From: Candidatus Woesearchaeota archaeon | Lineage (GTDB): Archaea; Nanobdellota; Nanobdellia; Woesearchaeales; UBA11576 | Direction: 5' to 3' | NCBI GenBank assembly: GCA_003695435.1 | Contig: RFJL01000037.1 | Location: forward strand, 1-36,113 | Length of the DNA stretch: 36,113 nt | Shown here: positions 22,435 to 30,723 of the stretch, piece after piece | Position numbering within the stretch: position 1 is the stretch's first letter | How the letters are laid out: each line of letters starts with the position of its first letter | Notes under the pieces: generated by a model | Databases searched by the model: none | Told to the model about the DNA's origin: nothing | What the model saw: the letters and a program-made list of their open reading frames with translations, nothing else | Translations under genes and position numbers: made by a program

Positions 22435-23835
22435 TTAACATTGGTTGCTCATCCCACTGAGCTCCTTCTTTGAGAGGGAGGCGGAAATTTTTCTGAGAAA
22501 CTCTTGCTTTTGCATTCCTTGCCTTTTGGCAAGCTTTTCAATTGCTCGATCAAATTTTGACCCGTACTGCGCTCCAAGTTTTTTACGCTCACAAACTTCT
22601 TTTGGAACGCCAAGTTCAGCTGCAATCTTACGCAGAATAATTTTCTTCTGATCTCGAGATATTTTTTCCTCTTGAGGAATACCTAAGGAGATGCGCACAA
22701 GGTTCTCATCAAGAAAGGGAACTCGAAGCTCCACACTGTGATACATGGTAATCACATCATCGCGATACAAATCACGTTTCCAAATCTCTTCAAAACCACG
22801 TCTACACTCCTCATTAACATCGCCTCCGCTTTCAAGAACTTTAAGGTGTCGCTCATACCCTGCAAAACATTCTTCTGCACCAATTCCTGAGAGGAGAACT
22901 CTAACGCCATCCTCGTGCGCTTTTTTTGCGCAGAAATAAAAAGGCAGAGCAACCCCTACTTTCACAATATCATCACTTTCAATAACTGGAATGATTTCCT
23001 TGATTGCTGATTCAGTTTCCTCAAAATCCGCGTTAATCACGCAAAGAGGAATACCCAGTGTGGATGCTGCTTTTTTTGCCCAGATAACATCGCGCGCTTC
23101 TTCAAGATTTCCATCACAAAACCCTGCTGTGTAGAGGTGAACCTGTTTTCCAAGATCTTTGCATACTTTTGCAAGAAGCGTTGAATCAACGCCGCCTGAG
23201 AAAAGAATACCTACTTTGGTAAGGCCATCCACGCGTTTCTTAATCGCATCAAGAAGTGCTTGAGCAACATCTTCTTTCTTTGCTATAAGTGCAGTTTTAT
23301 CCTTCTTTTTTACCAGTTGAGTATCATACGCATATACCACACCAGGCTCGCAAAATTCCTTACGATCAGAATTGTCTAAACATTTAAGCTCGGACGCGAC
23401 AAGAATGCCATCGTCATTAAGAGAATAACAAAGAGGTTTAACACCTAGACGATCACGTCCAAAAATAAGTGCATCAGGAGTGTTCCAAATAAAAGCAAAA
23501 TCTCCGTCAATCTCATCAACAATGTGAATTCCTTTCTTCTTCAATAATTCATAGAATACTTGCGCATCATTTTCACCTGGCACATCATATTTTTCTTTAA
23601 GCTCTTCCCAATTATAAATCTCACAATTAGTAACGAAGGAACCTTCAAAGGGCTGGCATACTTTTCCAACCATTGCATGTAACAAATGCACAACGCCTTG
23701 CGCAGGTAAAAGAGATGGATCAAAAGAGTCGCAAACGCGTTCATTCACACCAAAACCATCACGCCCACGGTAAAGAATACGCTCTACTGCATCTCTAGTA
23801 ATGACTCTTCCTCTTGATCCGATGATTCCGCACAT
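22435..23835 (-). CDS. asnB: asparagine synthase (glutamine-hydrolysing), compact form
   Basis: It makes asparagine from aspartate, ATP and glutamine. The protein begins MCGIIG, so Cys2 is the glutaminase nucleophile after Met removal. The N-terminal Ntn domain has YRGRDGFG and NCEIYN (usually NGEIYN, an oxyanion-hole segment). The synthetase domain has LFSGGVDSTLLAKV (PP-loop), GVALPF, LSGIGAEECFAGYERH and RVPFLDENLVRISLGIP. At 466 residues it is shorter than the bacterial ~550, mainly in the glutaminase domain. It overlaps the end of herA by 52 nt and so is probably co-transcribed with it. Confidence 0.92.
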   Translation of the reverse strand: MCGIIGSRGRVITRDAVERILYRGRDGFGVNERVCDSFDPSLLPAQGVVHLLHAMVGKVCQPFEGSFVTNCEIYNWEELKEKYDVPGENDAQVFYELLKKKGIHIVDEIDGDFAFIWNTPDALIFGRDRLGVKPLCYSLNDDGILVASELKCLDNSDRKEFCEPGVVYAYDTQLVKKKDKTALIAKKEDVAQALLDAIKKRVDGLTKVGILFSGGVDSTLLAKVCKDLGKQVHLYTAGFCDGNLEEARDVIWAKKAASTLGIPLCVINADFEETESAIKEIIPVIESDDIVKVGVALPFYFCAKKAHEDGVRVLLSGIGAEECFAGYERHLKVLESGGDVNEECRRGFEEIWKRDLYRDDVITMYHSVELRVPFLDENLVRISLGIPQEEKISRDQKKIILRKIAAELGVPKEVCERKKLGAQYGSKFDRAIEKLAKRQGMQKQEFLRKISASLSKKELSGMSNQC

Positions 23836-25760
23836 TTCTTAACCTTTTGCACTTTGTGCCATATGATTGAACAGGGTTGCTCGCCGATTACTGGCACCAT
23901 GAAAGAGATTTTTTTCTTCACTTCCTCAATGGAGATTATTTGGGGTATCTGCTCTCCCTTAATCTCTTTGAAAGAGAGTTTGCCAAAAAAAGCAACTTCT
24001 TCCAAGTCAAGTGGAATGTCCTCTTTTACTTTAAACTTATCCTTATTCACTTCAAAAAAACCCTTTTTCGTAAGTTTTTGTAGCATATCATGCGCTAAAG
24101 CAAAATCAAGACCCAGATCTGCGAAATCTGCTGCGTGGTACCACTGTTTATCACTCATTTTTTGCACAACTGCGAGTTGATTGGGAGAAAGCGTGTTAAG
24201 TTCGGGAATTTCTGAAAATGCTGCGTTATTAATATCTCTTACAATTTTTCCTTGATTAAGCTCAATGAGCAGTTGGAATGGCGCTTTTCCTTGACACTGT
24301 AGTAATACTGCAGGAATTTTATAGGTTATCACTTCTTCATCATCATTTTTCATGAGTTCAAGGTCTTTGAGGGTAGTGGTCGGAAGAATGACTGGGTCCG
24401 CGGTTTCCTCAATGATCTGCTGATCAAAAATACTTGCAGCTTCTCCTCCATGTTTTGTCTGCCGTGTTCGCACATTAACTAACAAGGGAAGATCAACAAC
24501 ACCTGTTACTAAGGCAGTTCCGATAGGAAGTGTAGGAAGAATGTCTTCGGTTTCTTTTGTCATCCCTTCAACACTATTTGCAACAGCTTTTACATCAGAA
24601 GGGTTGGTGAGTTTCAAAATAATTTGCGTTGAGCATTGCGAGAGGACGGATTTGTCAACACGTGCAGGTCTTTGAGATATGAGTGCAAGACCAAGTCCGA
24701 ATTTTCTTCCTTCAGCAGCAATGGTTCTTAAAATCTTTGAAGCTTTGGTTTCTCCAAAACTACGCTCAGGGCAAAAGTTATGGGCTTCTTCAAGCACTAA
24801 GAAGAAAGGGGGAATAAGGTTTCTTTTTCTTGCTTCAAACAATTCCTTACATAGTTTAGCGACAAGAATTTCTGACTCTTCGGGGGCTCTTCCCTTAAGA
24901 TTTACTATACTTGCTCGCCCAGGTTTTACAATTTCGTTTAGAGGGGTTGGTGCATGCGAGAAAATATTCATACGGCGTACATAATTGAGAAGATCAATAA
25001 GTGCATATTTTGATGCGCTCTCTTGAAGCGTGAGTTCTCCTATGAGCTCATCAAAATCAAGGTGGTCACAATTTTGCATGCAAGAGTACAACAAGGTTAG
25101 CTGTTGGTTGTTAAGTTTAGCGGGAAGAATATTTACTAGTTCCTGACTGTCAAGGGTTACGGGAAGCCGCAGAGGATTTTGCGCATTAAACTCTTGTATT
25201 TGTTTGATAAAACTTAATGGTTCAAGATTAATCTCTTTGAGTTTTTCACGATCATCTTCATTGGGATATTTCATAACACTATACTCCCCATGAGGGTCAA
25301 GGATAACAAGAGGTACCTTTTTCTTGAGAATCTCTTCGAGTAAGACGCCAACAGTGTAGGATTTTCCAGCACCTGATTTTGCAAGCACTGCTAAGTGCTT
25401 TGTAAGTACTTCTTCAAGGTTGATATGTACGGGGATATTTTTTCCATCAAGAAATCCTAAAAAACCTCCGTGTTCTGATTTGAGTTCAATGACTTTGGAA
25501 ATAAGCTCGTCAGGAGCAATCTCAACGTGTTCTCCTGGGGCAGGAGGGGTTCGCAAACTTTTTGTGGAACCGTCGTGGTAGCCAAGAATCGCACAGTATG
25601 CAAGGGTTTTTTGCTCATCTCTTTTAAGATCAAGAATCTGGGCAAGAACTTGTTTACCTTCGTGGTTAAAGCAAACGTATTCAAACTTTTGAGCAGTTCC
25701 TTCTACGATGAATGAAAAATGTGTTGTGGTTGTAGTTCCTGTAATAGTGCCAAGACTCAT
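23784..25760 (-). CDS. herA: HerA-type bipolar DNA helicase/translocase
   Basis: HerA is a hexameric FtsK-like ATPase that acts with NurA and Mre11-Rad50 in end resection. The 658-residue protein has an N-terminal HAS-barrel (1-105), Walker A AVLAKSGAGKSYTVG, LVILDPHGEYS, Walker B PPFFLVLEEAHNFCPE, sensor and arginine motifs LALISQRPARVDKSVLSQC, and a C-terminal extension of about 150 residues with winged-helix-like repeats (LSPNQLAVVQKM..., AHDMLQKLTKKGFFEV). The family usually has 500-550 residues. A TATA-like ttttattaat is about 28 nt upstream. No nurA is next to it here. Confidence 0.92.
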   Translation of the reverse strand: MSLGTITGTTTTTHFSFIVEGTAQKFEYVCFNHEGKQVLAQILDLKRDEQKTLAYCAILGYHDGSTKSLRTPPAPGEHVEIAPDELISKVIELKSEHGGFLGFLDGKNIPVHINLEEVLTKHLAVLAKSGAGKSYTVGVLLEEILKKKVPLVILDPHGEYSVMKYPNEDDREKLKEINLEPLSFIKQIQEFNAQNPLRLPVTLDSQELVNILPAKLNNQQLTLLYSCMQNCDHLDFDELIGELTLQESASKYALIDLLNYVRRMNIFSHAPTPLNEIVKPGRASIVNLKGRAPEESEILVAKLCKELFEARKRNLIPPFFLVLEEAHNFCPERSFGETKASKILRTIAAEGRKFGLGLALISQRPARVDKSVLSQCSTQIILKLTNPSDVKAVANSVEGMTKETEDILPTLPIGTALVTGVVDLPLLVNVRTRQTKHGGEAASIFDQQIIEETADPVILPTTTLKDLELMKNDDEEVITYKIPAVLLQCQGKAPFQLLIELNQGKIVRDINNAAFSEIPELNTLSPNQLAVVQKMSDKQWYHAADFADLGLDFALAHDMLQKLTKKGFFEVNKDKFKVKEDIPLDLEEVAFFGKLSFKEIKGEQIPQIISIEEVKKKISFMVPVIGEQPCSIIWHKVQKVKKCAESSDQEEESLLEMQ

Positions 25761-25900
25761 ATGAACTGACAGTCTTAATCATCAATTAATAAAACTTAGT
25801 ATGGTGTGATTTTTGAGGAGGTTCGCAAGGGGTTTTTAGGGTTTTTTCAGTACTTGTGAGCGATCTCCTCTGAAGGGACTCTTAGTGTTCTCAGCAGGTA

Positions 25901-25909
25901 TATTTAAAA
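25901..25909 (+). promoter_or_regulatory. TATA box for the coiled-coil/DUF371/PUA cluster
   Basis: The element tatttaaaa is about 28 nt before the ATG at 25933, matching leaderless transcription and helping to choose that start. Confidence 0.55.
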
Positions 25910-25932
25910 ATGAGTTTTGCTTTGAGAAGTCT

Positions 25933-26142
25933 ATGACAACCTCATCCAAAGACGAACAAATAGGATTTCATAAAGGAGCGCTCTCAGTTCTTGTTAAGGA
26001 GAGAGAAGAGATGGCAAAAATCCTAGGAATTGTAGAGCAACTTATGCAAATGCATGTCAAGGCGCTCAAAGAGCTTGGTGTTGATCTTGAGGCGCAAGCA
26101 AGAGAACAAAAAAATACTTCTCTTGAAGACCGTGCAAATTAG
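25933..26142 (+). CDS. small helical protein of unknown function
   Basis: I do not recognise a family. The 69-residue product is almost entirely helical with a heptad-like middle (KEREEMAKILGIVEQLMQMHVKALKEL), suggesting a coiled-coil dimer. It starts at the ATG 28 nt after the TATA box; the ORF upstream is not supported. The last 11 nt overlap the GTG start of the DUF371 gene, so the two are translationally coupled. Confidence 0.6.
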   Translation: MTTSSKDEQIGFHKGALSVLVKEREEMAKILGIVEQLMQMHVKALKELGVDLEAQAREQKNTSLEDRAN

Positions 26143-26554
26143 GTTCACAGCAAAGGGACATCCTCATATGCGTATTTCTCATAAATCTACTTTTGAAATC
26201 ACTAAAGACGAGGAAGTAACGCCAGCAGGTGATTGCATTGTTGCATGCAGCGCGGATTTTGATCCTGTGCAGGTAAAAGAATTTCTTGAGAGCTATGATG
26301 TTTTTACTGTTCGCTTTGAGTGTGGTGGTGTGGCAGAAGAGGTCAATGTTACCTCAAATAAGGACTTTGATGATGAAAGAGAGCTCGTTTTTCGTTTAGG
26401 TTCGTACAGTTCCCCTCGTACCGCAGGAATTGATGCAACAAAAGCAGCAAAACATTTTAATGAGGATCTGCGTAAAAATATTCAAAAAGGAAGCACCATT
26501 ATTATTACGTTTATCCCCTATGAACGCGTTGAAAAACAAAGACGGGGGTTGTGA
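26132..26554 (+). CDS. DUF371 family protein, GTG start
   Basis: The sequence FTAKGHPHMRISHKSTFEIT followed by TPAGDCIVACSAD is the DUF371 signature, an archaeal family of unknown biochemical function. Members normally begin a few residues before the GHP motif, so the GTG at 26132 (residues VQIRFTAKGHP) is the best start, giving 140 residues. The ATG at 26168 would cut off the conserved FxxxGHP. The second half includes GSYSSPRTAGIDATKAAKHF. It overlaps the coiled-coil gene and precedes a PUA-domain gene. Confidence 0.8.
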   Translation: MQIRFTAKGHPHMRISHKSTFEITKDEEVTPAGDCIVACSADFDPVQVKEFLESYDVFTVRFECGGVAEEVNVTSNKDFDDERELVFRLGSYSSPRTAGIDATKAAKHFNEDLRKNIQKGSTIIITFIPYERVEKQRRGL

Positions 26555-26602
26555 GAATTGCTTTACGAACTTTGAGTGATGAGATTTGTGAGTTGAAGAT
26601 CC

Positions 26603-27040
26603 ATGAAAACACTATCGAAAAAAGACATCAAACAACTTAATGAGCGCATAGGAAGAGAGGTCTTTTCTAAAAAAGACTTGCTACAAGAAGAGTGCGGAAG
26701 GTATTATAGAAATAAAGAACTGGTTTTTTTCACCTTGCCACAAGGAAGACTTGCTCCCTCATTGAAATTCTTGCTCAAAGATCTGTACTTGCCCAAGGTT
26801 ACTGTTGATATGGGTGCTGTGAAATTCGTAGTGGGGGGTGCTGATATCATGCGACCAGGGGTTACTGCGTGTGATGAAGGGGTGATGCAAGGCGATCTTG
26901 TGGTTGTGGTTGATGAGACTCACGGCAAGCCACTTGCGGTGGGGGAGGCTCTTATGGGTTCTGAAGAGTTGCTTGCAGCTACGAGTGGCAAGGTCGTTAA
27001 GAATCTGCATTATGTGGGCGATGATCTTTGGAATGCGTAG
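26603..27040 (+). CDS. PUA-domain RNA-binding protein (MCT-1/Tma20-like, DUF1947 type)
   Basis: The 145-residue protein has an N-terminal alpha/beta pre-PUA part (about 1-65, KKDLLQEECGRYYRNKELVFF) and a C-terminal PUA domain (PKVTVDMGAVKFVVGGADIMRPGVTACDEGVMQGDLVVVVDETHGKPLAVGEALM). This is the arrangement of archaeal relatives of MCT-1/Tma20, which bind tRNA or rRNA during translation initiation or recycling. It ends the cluster, and a run of eight T about 20 bases after the stop codon may terminate transcription. Confidence 0.85.
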   Translation: MKTLSKKDIKQLNERIGREVFSKKDLLQEECGRYYRNKELVFFTLPQGRLAPSLKFLLKDLYLPKVTVDMGAVKFVVGGADIMRPGVTACDEGVMQGDLVVVVDETHGKPLAVGEALMGSEELLAATSGKVVKNLHYVGDDLWNA

Positions 27041-27060
27041 AGGCGGTGAAATTTAACGTC

Positions 27061-27068
27061 TTTTTTTT
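27061..27068 (+). terminator. T-run terminator after PUA gene
   Basis: About eight consecutive T lie 20 nt after the PUA stop codon and 75 nt before the next TATA box. Archaeal RNA polymerase terminates at such runs. Confidence 0.45.
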
Positions 27069-27142
27069 GTGTTGTTTGCAAGTAGTCCCTAAAAACTAAA
27101 CCCGCACTAAGTAACTACTTACAAGTAAGAAATTTCAATAAG

Positions 27143-27151
27143 GTTTATAAA
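27143..27151 (+). promoter_or_regulatory. TATA box for the RelA/SpoT-like operon
   Basis: The element tttataaat is about 26 nt before the ATG at 27173, indicating leaderless transcription of the first gene of the pair. Confidence 0.65.
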
Positions 27152-27172
27152 TGAAGGGGGTACAATAGTAGT

Positions 27173-28279
27173 ATGTCGCAAGATCCACTCGAAAAAATAC
27201 TTGCACAATTCCAGCACGATCCCAGAGTCCAAGCTTTCTTTAAAAGCCTGCGTCAGACAGTGGTTAAAAACCCTCATGACGCACAAAAAATACTTGATCA
27301 TATCTCGGAAACTGATAGAAGAGTTATTGAAGAACTTCAACAGGCAGTAAAAGATGTGTCTCTTACATCAGACACGTACCTCTCTAAAATAACAGAATCT
27401 CTTTTCAGGGGGATCAACAAAGGAGCGAGTAGAAGAAACTACATTGTACAATACTGCACCACCCATGATATCACAGAAGATCAAAGACTCTTTGAACAAG
27501 TTATTCCTACAGATGAATATATCCTTGAACACGAATTCATAGAAGGTGATGCACTTGCAGAAGAAGTTGCATCATTTGAACATACTCTGAGACGCACATA
27601 CCCTTTCTCATTTTTGTACAGCTCAGCAAATGAAATCAGATCTCTTGACAAAGGTCATTTCTTGCACGGCGTGCGATCACGCGTGAAGAGCAGACATAGA
27701 AGAACAACCAAACTCACAGAAGTGGTCTGTCAAGGAGTAGTTCAAGAGAGCAAACCAAGAAATATCAGCGATAGTTATGCACTTGCGATAATCCTTAACG
27801 ATTGGGACGATCTTTCAAGAGAAATGAAGCAAGAAGCAAAAAAATTCGTAAAAGAATACTTTGATCAGAGCACACTTGAGTATTTTGGTTTTTCACCCAA
27901 ACCAGCAGGAGAACGAGAGTGGGAAGATGCACTGCACTATGCAGTTTTTTGTTTTATTAATTCAAAAACGACCGACATTGACAGAACTACTGTTGATGAC
28001 TGCATAGCTAAACCAATGAGAAAAGGAAATCAGCGGGAGATTGACACGTGGAAGGGTTTGCGTGCAAGTGTGAAAATAGGAACAATTCCCCTTGAAGTAC
28101 AAGTAAAAACAAAAAGGATGCTTGAGCGAGAATATGACTCAGACTCTGCATTGTTCCATCCCCGCTACGCACTCGGAAAACAAAGAGAACTACAAGAGTC
28201 CCAATGCTGGACACCAGTACATGACGCAATATATGACATACTCGACTCAGTATTGCATGGAGGAAAAGATCATGCCTAA
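27173..28279 (+). CDS. divergent RelA/SpoT-domain (p)ppGpp synthetase-like protein
   Basis: The C-terminal half has the marks of the RelA/SpoT nucleotidyltransferase: RSRVKSRHRR with Arg170-x-Lys172 (pyrophosphate-donor ATP site), ISDSYALAIIL with the metal Asp200 (family D-L-x-A-x-R-I-I), DDCIAKP (family D-Y-I-x-x-P), WKGLRASVKI (family GYxSLHTTV, with Trp293 in place of the guanine-stacking Tyr), and PLEVQVKTKRM with Glu308 (family EVQIRT). Trp293 to Glu308 is 15 residues, as in the family. Residues 1-155 are helical and unrecognised; no HD hydrolase, TGS or ACT domain is present. It is leaderless and its stop overlaps the start of the next gene. I infer alarmone synthesis or a related pyrophosphate transfer; substrate and activity are untested. 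Confidence 0.7.
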   Translation: MSQDPLEKILAQFQHDPRVQAFFKSLRQTVVKNPHDAQKILDHISETDRRVIEELQQAVKDVSLTSDTYLSKITESLFRGINKGASRRNYIVQYCTTHDITEDQRLFEQVIPTDEYILEHEFIEGDALAEEVASFEHTLRRTYPFSFLYSSANEIRSLDKGHFLHGVRSRVKSRHRRTTKLTEVVCQGVVQESKPRNISDSYALAIILNDWDDLSREMKQEAKKFVKEYFDQSTLEYFGFSPKPAGEREWEDALHYAVFCFINSKTTDIDRTTVDDCIAKPMRKGNQREIDTWKGLRASVKIGTIPLEVQVKTKRMLEREYDSDSALFHPRYALGKQRELQESQCWTPVHDAIYDILDSVLHGGKDHA

Positions 28280-28802
28280 CAATTGGTATCTAGAAACACA
28301 AGGTTTTGAAAAGAACGCATTGCTCAACGAAGTCGTTCTTTACCTCCATGATGCAAAACTCTCAACAGTACAAGGAGTTCCAAAAATTATCGGAGTGCTC
28401 TCAACACTTCCTGAACGCTCTCAACTAGAGGAAGATTTAGAACTCCTTCTTGAAGAATATAATAAGTTTTCACATAATTCTCTTGAAAGAAAAGATATTA
28501 GCACGTGGCTTTTTGGAGGAAACTGGCCGGTAGTGGTGCCAAGGAGAAGGCGTTTTCAAGTATACCCTGTCGTTCTAGACGATGGCATAGCATCAAAGAT
28601 GTATGACTTACTAGCAGATTTAGGATTTTGTGTAAGCATACCCAAAGTAGGTGGAGAAAGTGAACACCCCTTATTCGCGTCCCCTAAACGACTTAGCATC
28701 GCCTCGGATGGAACATTTACCTACGTTGCTGATCCGAAAGCAAGATCCCCCCTTGAAAATCATCCAGGATATATTACCTATGATCAATTTTTGTCCCTTT
28801 AA
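28272..28802 (+). CDS. unknown partner protein of the RelA/SpoT-like gene
   Basis: I do not recognise a family in the 176-residue product. It has an N-terminal helical part with an acidic stretch (RSQLEEDLELLLEEYNKF) and a C-terminal mixed alpha/beta part (ADLGFCVSIPKVGG, YVADPKARSPLENHPGYITYDQF). The ATG at 28272 is supported by GGAGGA at 28259-28264, located inside the end of the upstream gene; the next upstream in-frame ATG (28257) lies before that site. The 8-nt overlap makes it translationally coupled. It could be an antitoxin or regulator of the synthetase, but only the arrangement suggests this. Confidence 0.65.
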   Translation: MPNNWYLETQGFEKNALLNEVVLYLHDAKLSTVQGVPKIIGVLSTLPERSQLEEDLELLLEEYNKFSHNSLERKDISTWLFGGNWPVVVPRRRRFQVYPVVLDDGIASKMYDLLADLGFCVSIPKVGGESEHPLFASPKRLSIASDGTFTYVADPKARSPLENHPGYITYDQFLSL

Positions 28803-28841
28803 ACACAGATCCGATTACCTCCTCTAAACTGTACAAGAATC

Positions 28842-29297
28842 TTAAACATCTGAAATACGTCTTGTTTTCGGAACAAAATTAAGAATTCTTCCATCGCGCA
28901 GTTTACCACAGCCAAGCCAATACTCTTTGTGCTTTATTATGACAAGAGCGTTTTCCTCATCACCCGAATATGCAAGATCTTTTCCACGCATCCACTCAAG
29001 CATATCATCATAACTAATTTCAATAACATTTCTTGAAGCAAGAGGCCCAATAATTTCAGATCCTTCAATAGAGAGGCGAAAACCATCTGCTTGCAAACCA
29101 CCCAAATAGAGTCCAATCTTATCAACACGAAGATTTTCAAAATCAATTTCAGAGATGTCTTCGTTAACTACGTAGAGTTTGTCCTTATTCGTTTTCAGAA
29201 GAACATCTTCTGCTTTGAATTCTGCTCCAAATTGTTCTTTGAGAACTCTCGCAATTTCTTTTCTTTCCTTTGCATTAAGGAATTTTCCATTAAACAT
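28842..29297 (-). CDS. Nip7-like PUA-domain protein (COG3270-type)
   Basis: The 151-residue protein has a pre-PUA part (FLNAKERKEIARVLKEQFGAEF, KDKLYVVNEDI) and a PUA domain with GLYLGGLQADGFRLSIEGSEIIG, NVIEISYDDMLEWMRGKDL and the C-terminal GKLRDGRILNFVPKTRRI. This is the pattern of Nip7 and its archaeal relatives, which bind rRNA in ribosome assembly. It is the last gene of the aIF5B-lipoprotein-lipoprotein operon and overlaps the preceding lipoprotein gene by 8 nt. Confidence 0.8.
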   Translation of the reverse strand: MFNGKFLNAKERKEIARVLKEQFGAEFKAEDVLLKTNKDKLYVVNEDISEIDFENLRVDKIGLYLGGLQADGFRLSIEGSEIIGPLASRNVIEISYDDMLEWMRGKDLAYSGDEENALVIIKHKEYWLGCGKLRDGRILNFVPKTRRISDV

Positions 29298-30018
29298 CTA
29301 CATCACTCATCGTTATACGATTAACACGAAGCTCGTCCCACTCATCAACAGAGTCTTCAGTCTCTGCTTTAATAACAAAACCCGTTGAGCCGTCAATCGT
29401 TAAAAAATAGGTTTTTCCATCTTTTTGAGCATGTGCGTAATACCTTTGAACATCTTTTACATATTGAGATGACTCAACCCATCCATTAGTAAATTCTCGC
29501 ATATCTGGAGGGAGTTTGAAAGGGTAGTCTTCAACGCGAACAGTAAATACTTTGGAAGTATCAGCGCAACGTTTTTTATCCTTACAATATCCCTTCCCTG
29601 TGCTCTCCCCGATCTTAAAGCGAACAATTTCAATGTTCGTTTGAGGGTCATAACTACTCTCTTTGAAAAGATCAAGGCGTACCTCATCACCATAGACTTT
29701 GGTAATAACTCCTTTTCTTCCAATGTTATTGTTATAATACACGTAGTCAAGAGCAAGAGGTGATCTGCGCATCACCGTTTTATTATAGAGTTTAACAAGC
29801 GCCATGAACTCTTCTGTGTTATTGTTATCATTGATCTTTGCTTGTGGTTGCAGTTCTTGCTTTGATTCTTGAGCTGTTTTTTCAGGAAGATTGGATTCAT
29901 TTAGTTTCTGAACTTCTTGTGTGTCAAAGGAGGATTGCTCTACAACAGTTCTTTGAACACAACCAGTAGCAAAAACAAGACAAAGAAGGCAAATAATGCT
30001 TAGCGTAACTGCTCTCAT
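29290..30018 (-). CDS. lipoprotein, paralogue of the upstream lipoprotein
   Basis: The 242-residue protein begins with a lipoprotein signal, SIICLLCLVFATGC (lipidated Cys20), then a Glu/Gln-rich linker (about 30-70). A beta-rich domain follows with YVYYNNN, KGYCKDKKRCAD (two Cys seven apart), a FKLPPDMREF segment, and DGKTYFLTIDGSTGFVIKAE near the end. The same order is found in the upstream gene, so they are paralogues. Function is unknown; the fold may be a LolA/outer-membrane-lipoprotein-carrier-like half-barrel, a guess. It overlaps both neighbours by 4-8 nt. Confidence 0.75.
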   Translation of the reverse strand: MRAVTLSIICLLCLVFATGCVQRTVVEQSSFDTQEVQKLNESNLPEKTAQESKQELQPQAKINDNNNTEEFMALVKLYNKTVMRRSPLALDYVYYNNNIGRKGVITKVYGDEVRLDLFKESSYDPQTNIEIVRFKIGESTGKGYCKDKKRCADTSKVFTVRVEDYPFKLPPDMREFTNGWVESSQYVKDVQRYYAHAQKDGKTYFLTIDGSTGFVIKAETEDSVDEWDELRVNRITMSDVDV

Positions 30019-30710
30019 GGGGTTACCTCTTCTGGCTTAACAGTATTGAACGCTATTTCATCAAAAGTGATAACAAAATCTCCTTGTTGCACTTTCATGG
30101 GAATTCCGTAGTATGTGTCAATCCACATCAGGGTGGGAACACCATCAATGGTGGTTTCAATGTTAATCGTGTTTCTCCCATCAATGGTTTGGGTATTCAC
30201 AATTTTACCGTTTTTGATAAGGTTTGCCCAATCAAAAGGTGTTCTGCGATCATAGTTCTTGAAAGGAGTAACTTTCTTATTGGGGTCAATATCTTTGCAT
30301 CGAGATTCATCTCTACAGTACCCCACTTGGATTCCTAACTCCCTATCAATGAACACTACTGTGTGCAAGTCTTCTTTGTGATAGTTTTGAGGGATGAAAT
30401 TATCCACTCTTATTTTTGATCCAAGCACTGCATAATGATCTCCTTGCGCTCCTTGTTCAGAATCATAATAGGTATAGGTAAGACTTTTCACGCGTTCCCT
30501 TTTTGCAAGAATCTTGGCGATTTCTTCATCAAGACCTTGATCTTCCTTTGCTACTTGTTGCGCATCTGCCTCTTGCAAAGATCCCTCTTGAGAAGGACGC
30601 TCAGCTACTGAATCCGAAGATCCTTCCAAAGTGCTTTGCGCACAGCCCATAAGTGTGATTAAAAGAATAAAGACTAACAGTGCAAATGATGAAGATCTGA
30701 TTTTGTTCAT
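30015..30710 (-). CDS. lipoprotein of unknown function
   Basis: The 231-residue protein starts MNKIRSSSFALLVFILLITLMGC (read as a signal with lipobox LMGC, Cys23) and has an acidic linker. The globular part carries TYTYYDSEQGAQGDHYAVLG, VGYCRDESRCKD, a DWANLIKNGKI segment, and TIDGVPTLMWIDTYYGIPMKV. The ATG at 30710 is chosen because the signal begins there and AAAGGA lies just upstream; an earlier ATG at 30785 would overlap the aIF5B gene and hide the signal. It begins 13 nt after the aIF5B stop. Similar Cys-spaced YC(R/K)D(E/K)xRC motifs tie it to its neighbour. Confidence 0.8.
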   Translation of the reverse strand: MNKIRSSSFALLVFILLITLMGCAQSTLEGSSDSVAERPSQEGSLQEADAQQVAKEDQGLDEEIAKILAKRERVKSLTYTYYDSEQGAQGDHYAVLGSKIRVDNFIPQNYHKEDLHTVVFIDRELGIQVGYCRDESRCKDIDPNKKVTPFKNYDRRTPFDWANLIKNGKIVNTQTIDGRNTINIETTIDGVPTLMWIDTYYGIPMKVQQGDFVITFDEIAFNTVKPEEVTP

Positions 30711-30723
30711 GTGTTCCTTTCGT

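Noticed and set aside
27079-27120. Inverted repeat aagtagt/actactt upstream of the RelA/SpoT-like operon
   Set aside because: The arms are only 7 bp with a loop of about 30; it is weak in an A/T-rich gap, though it could be rechecked with homologues.
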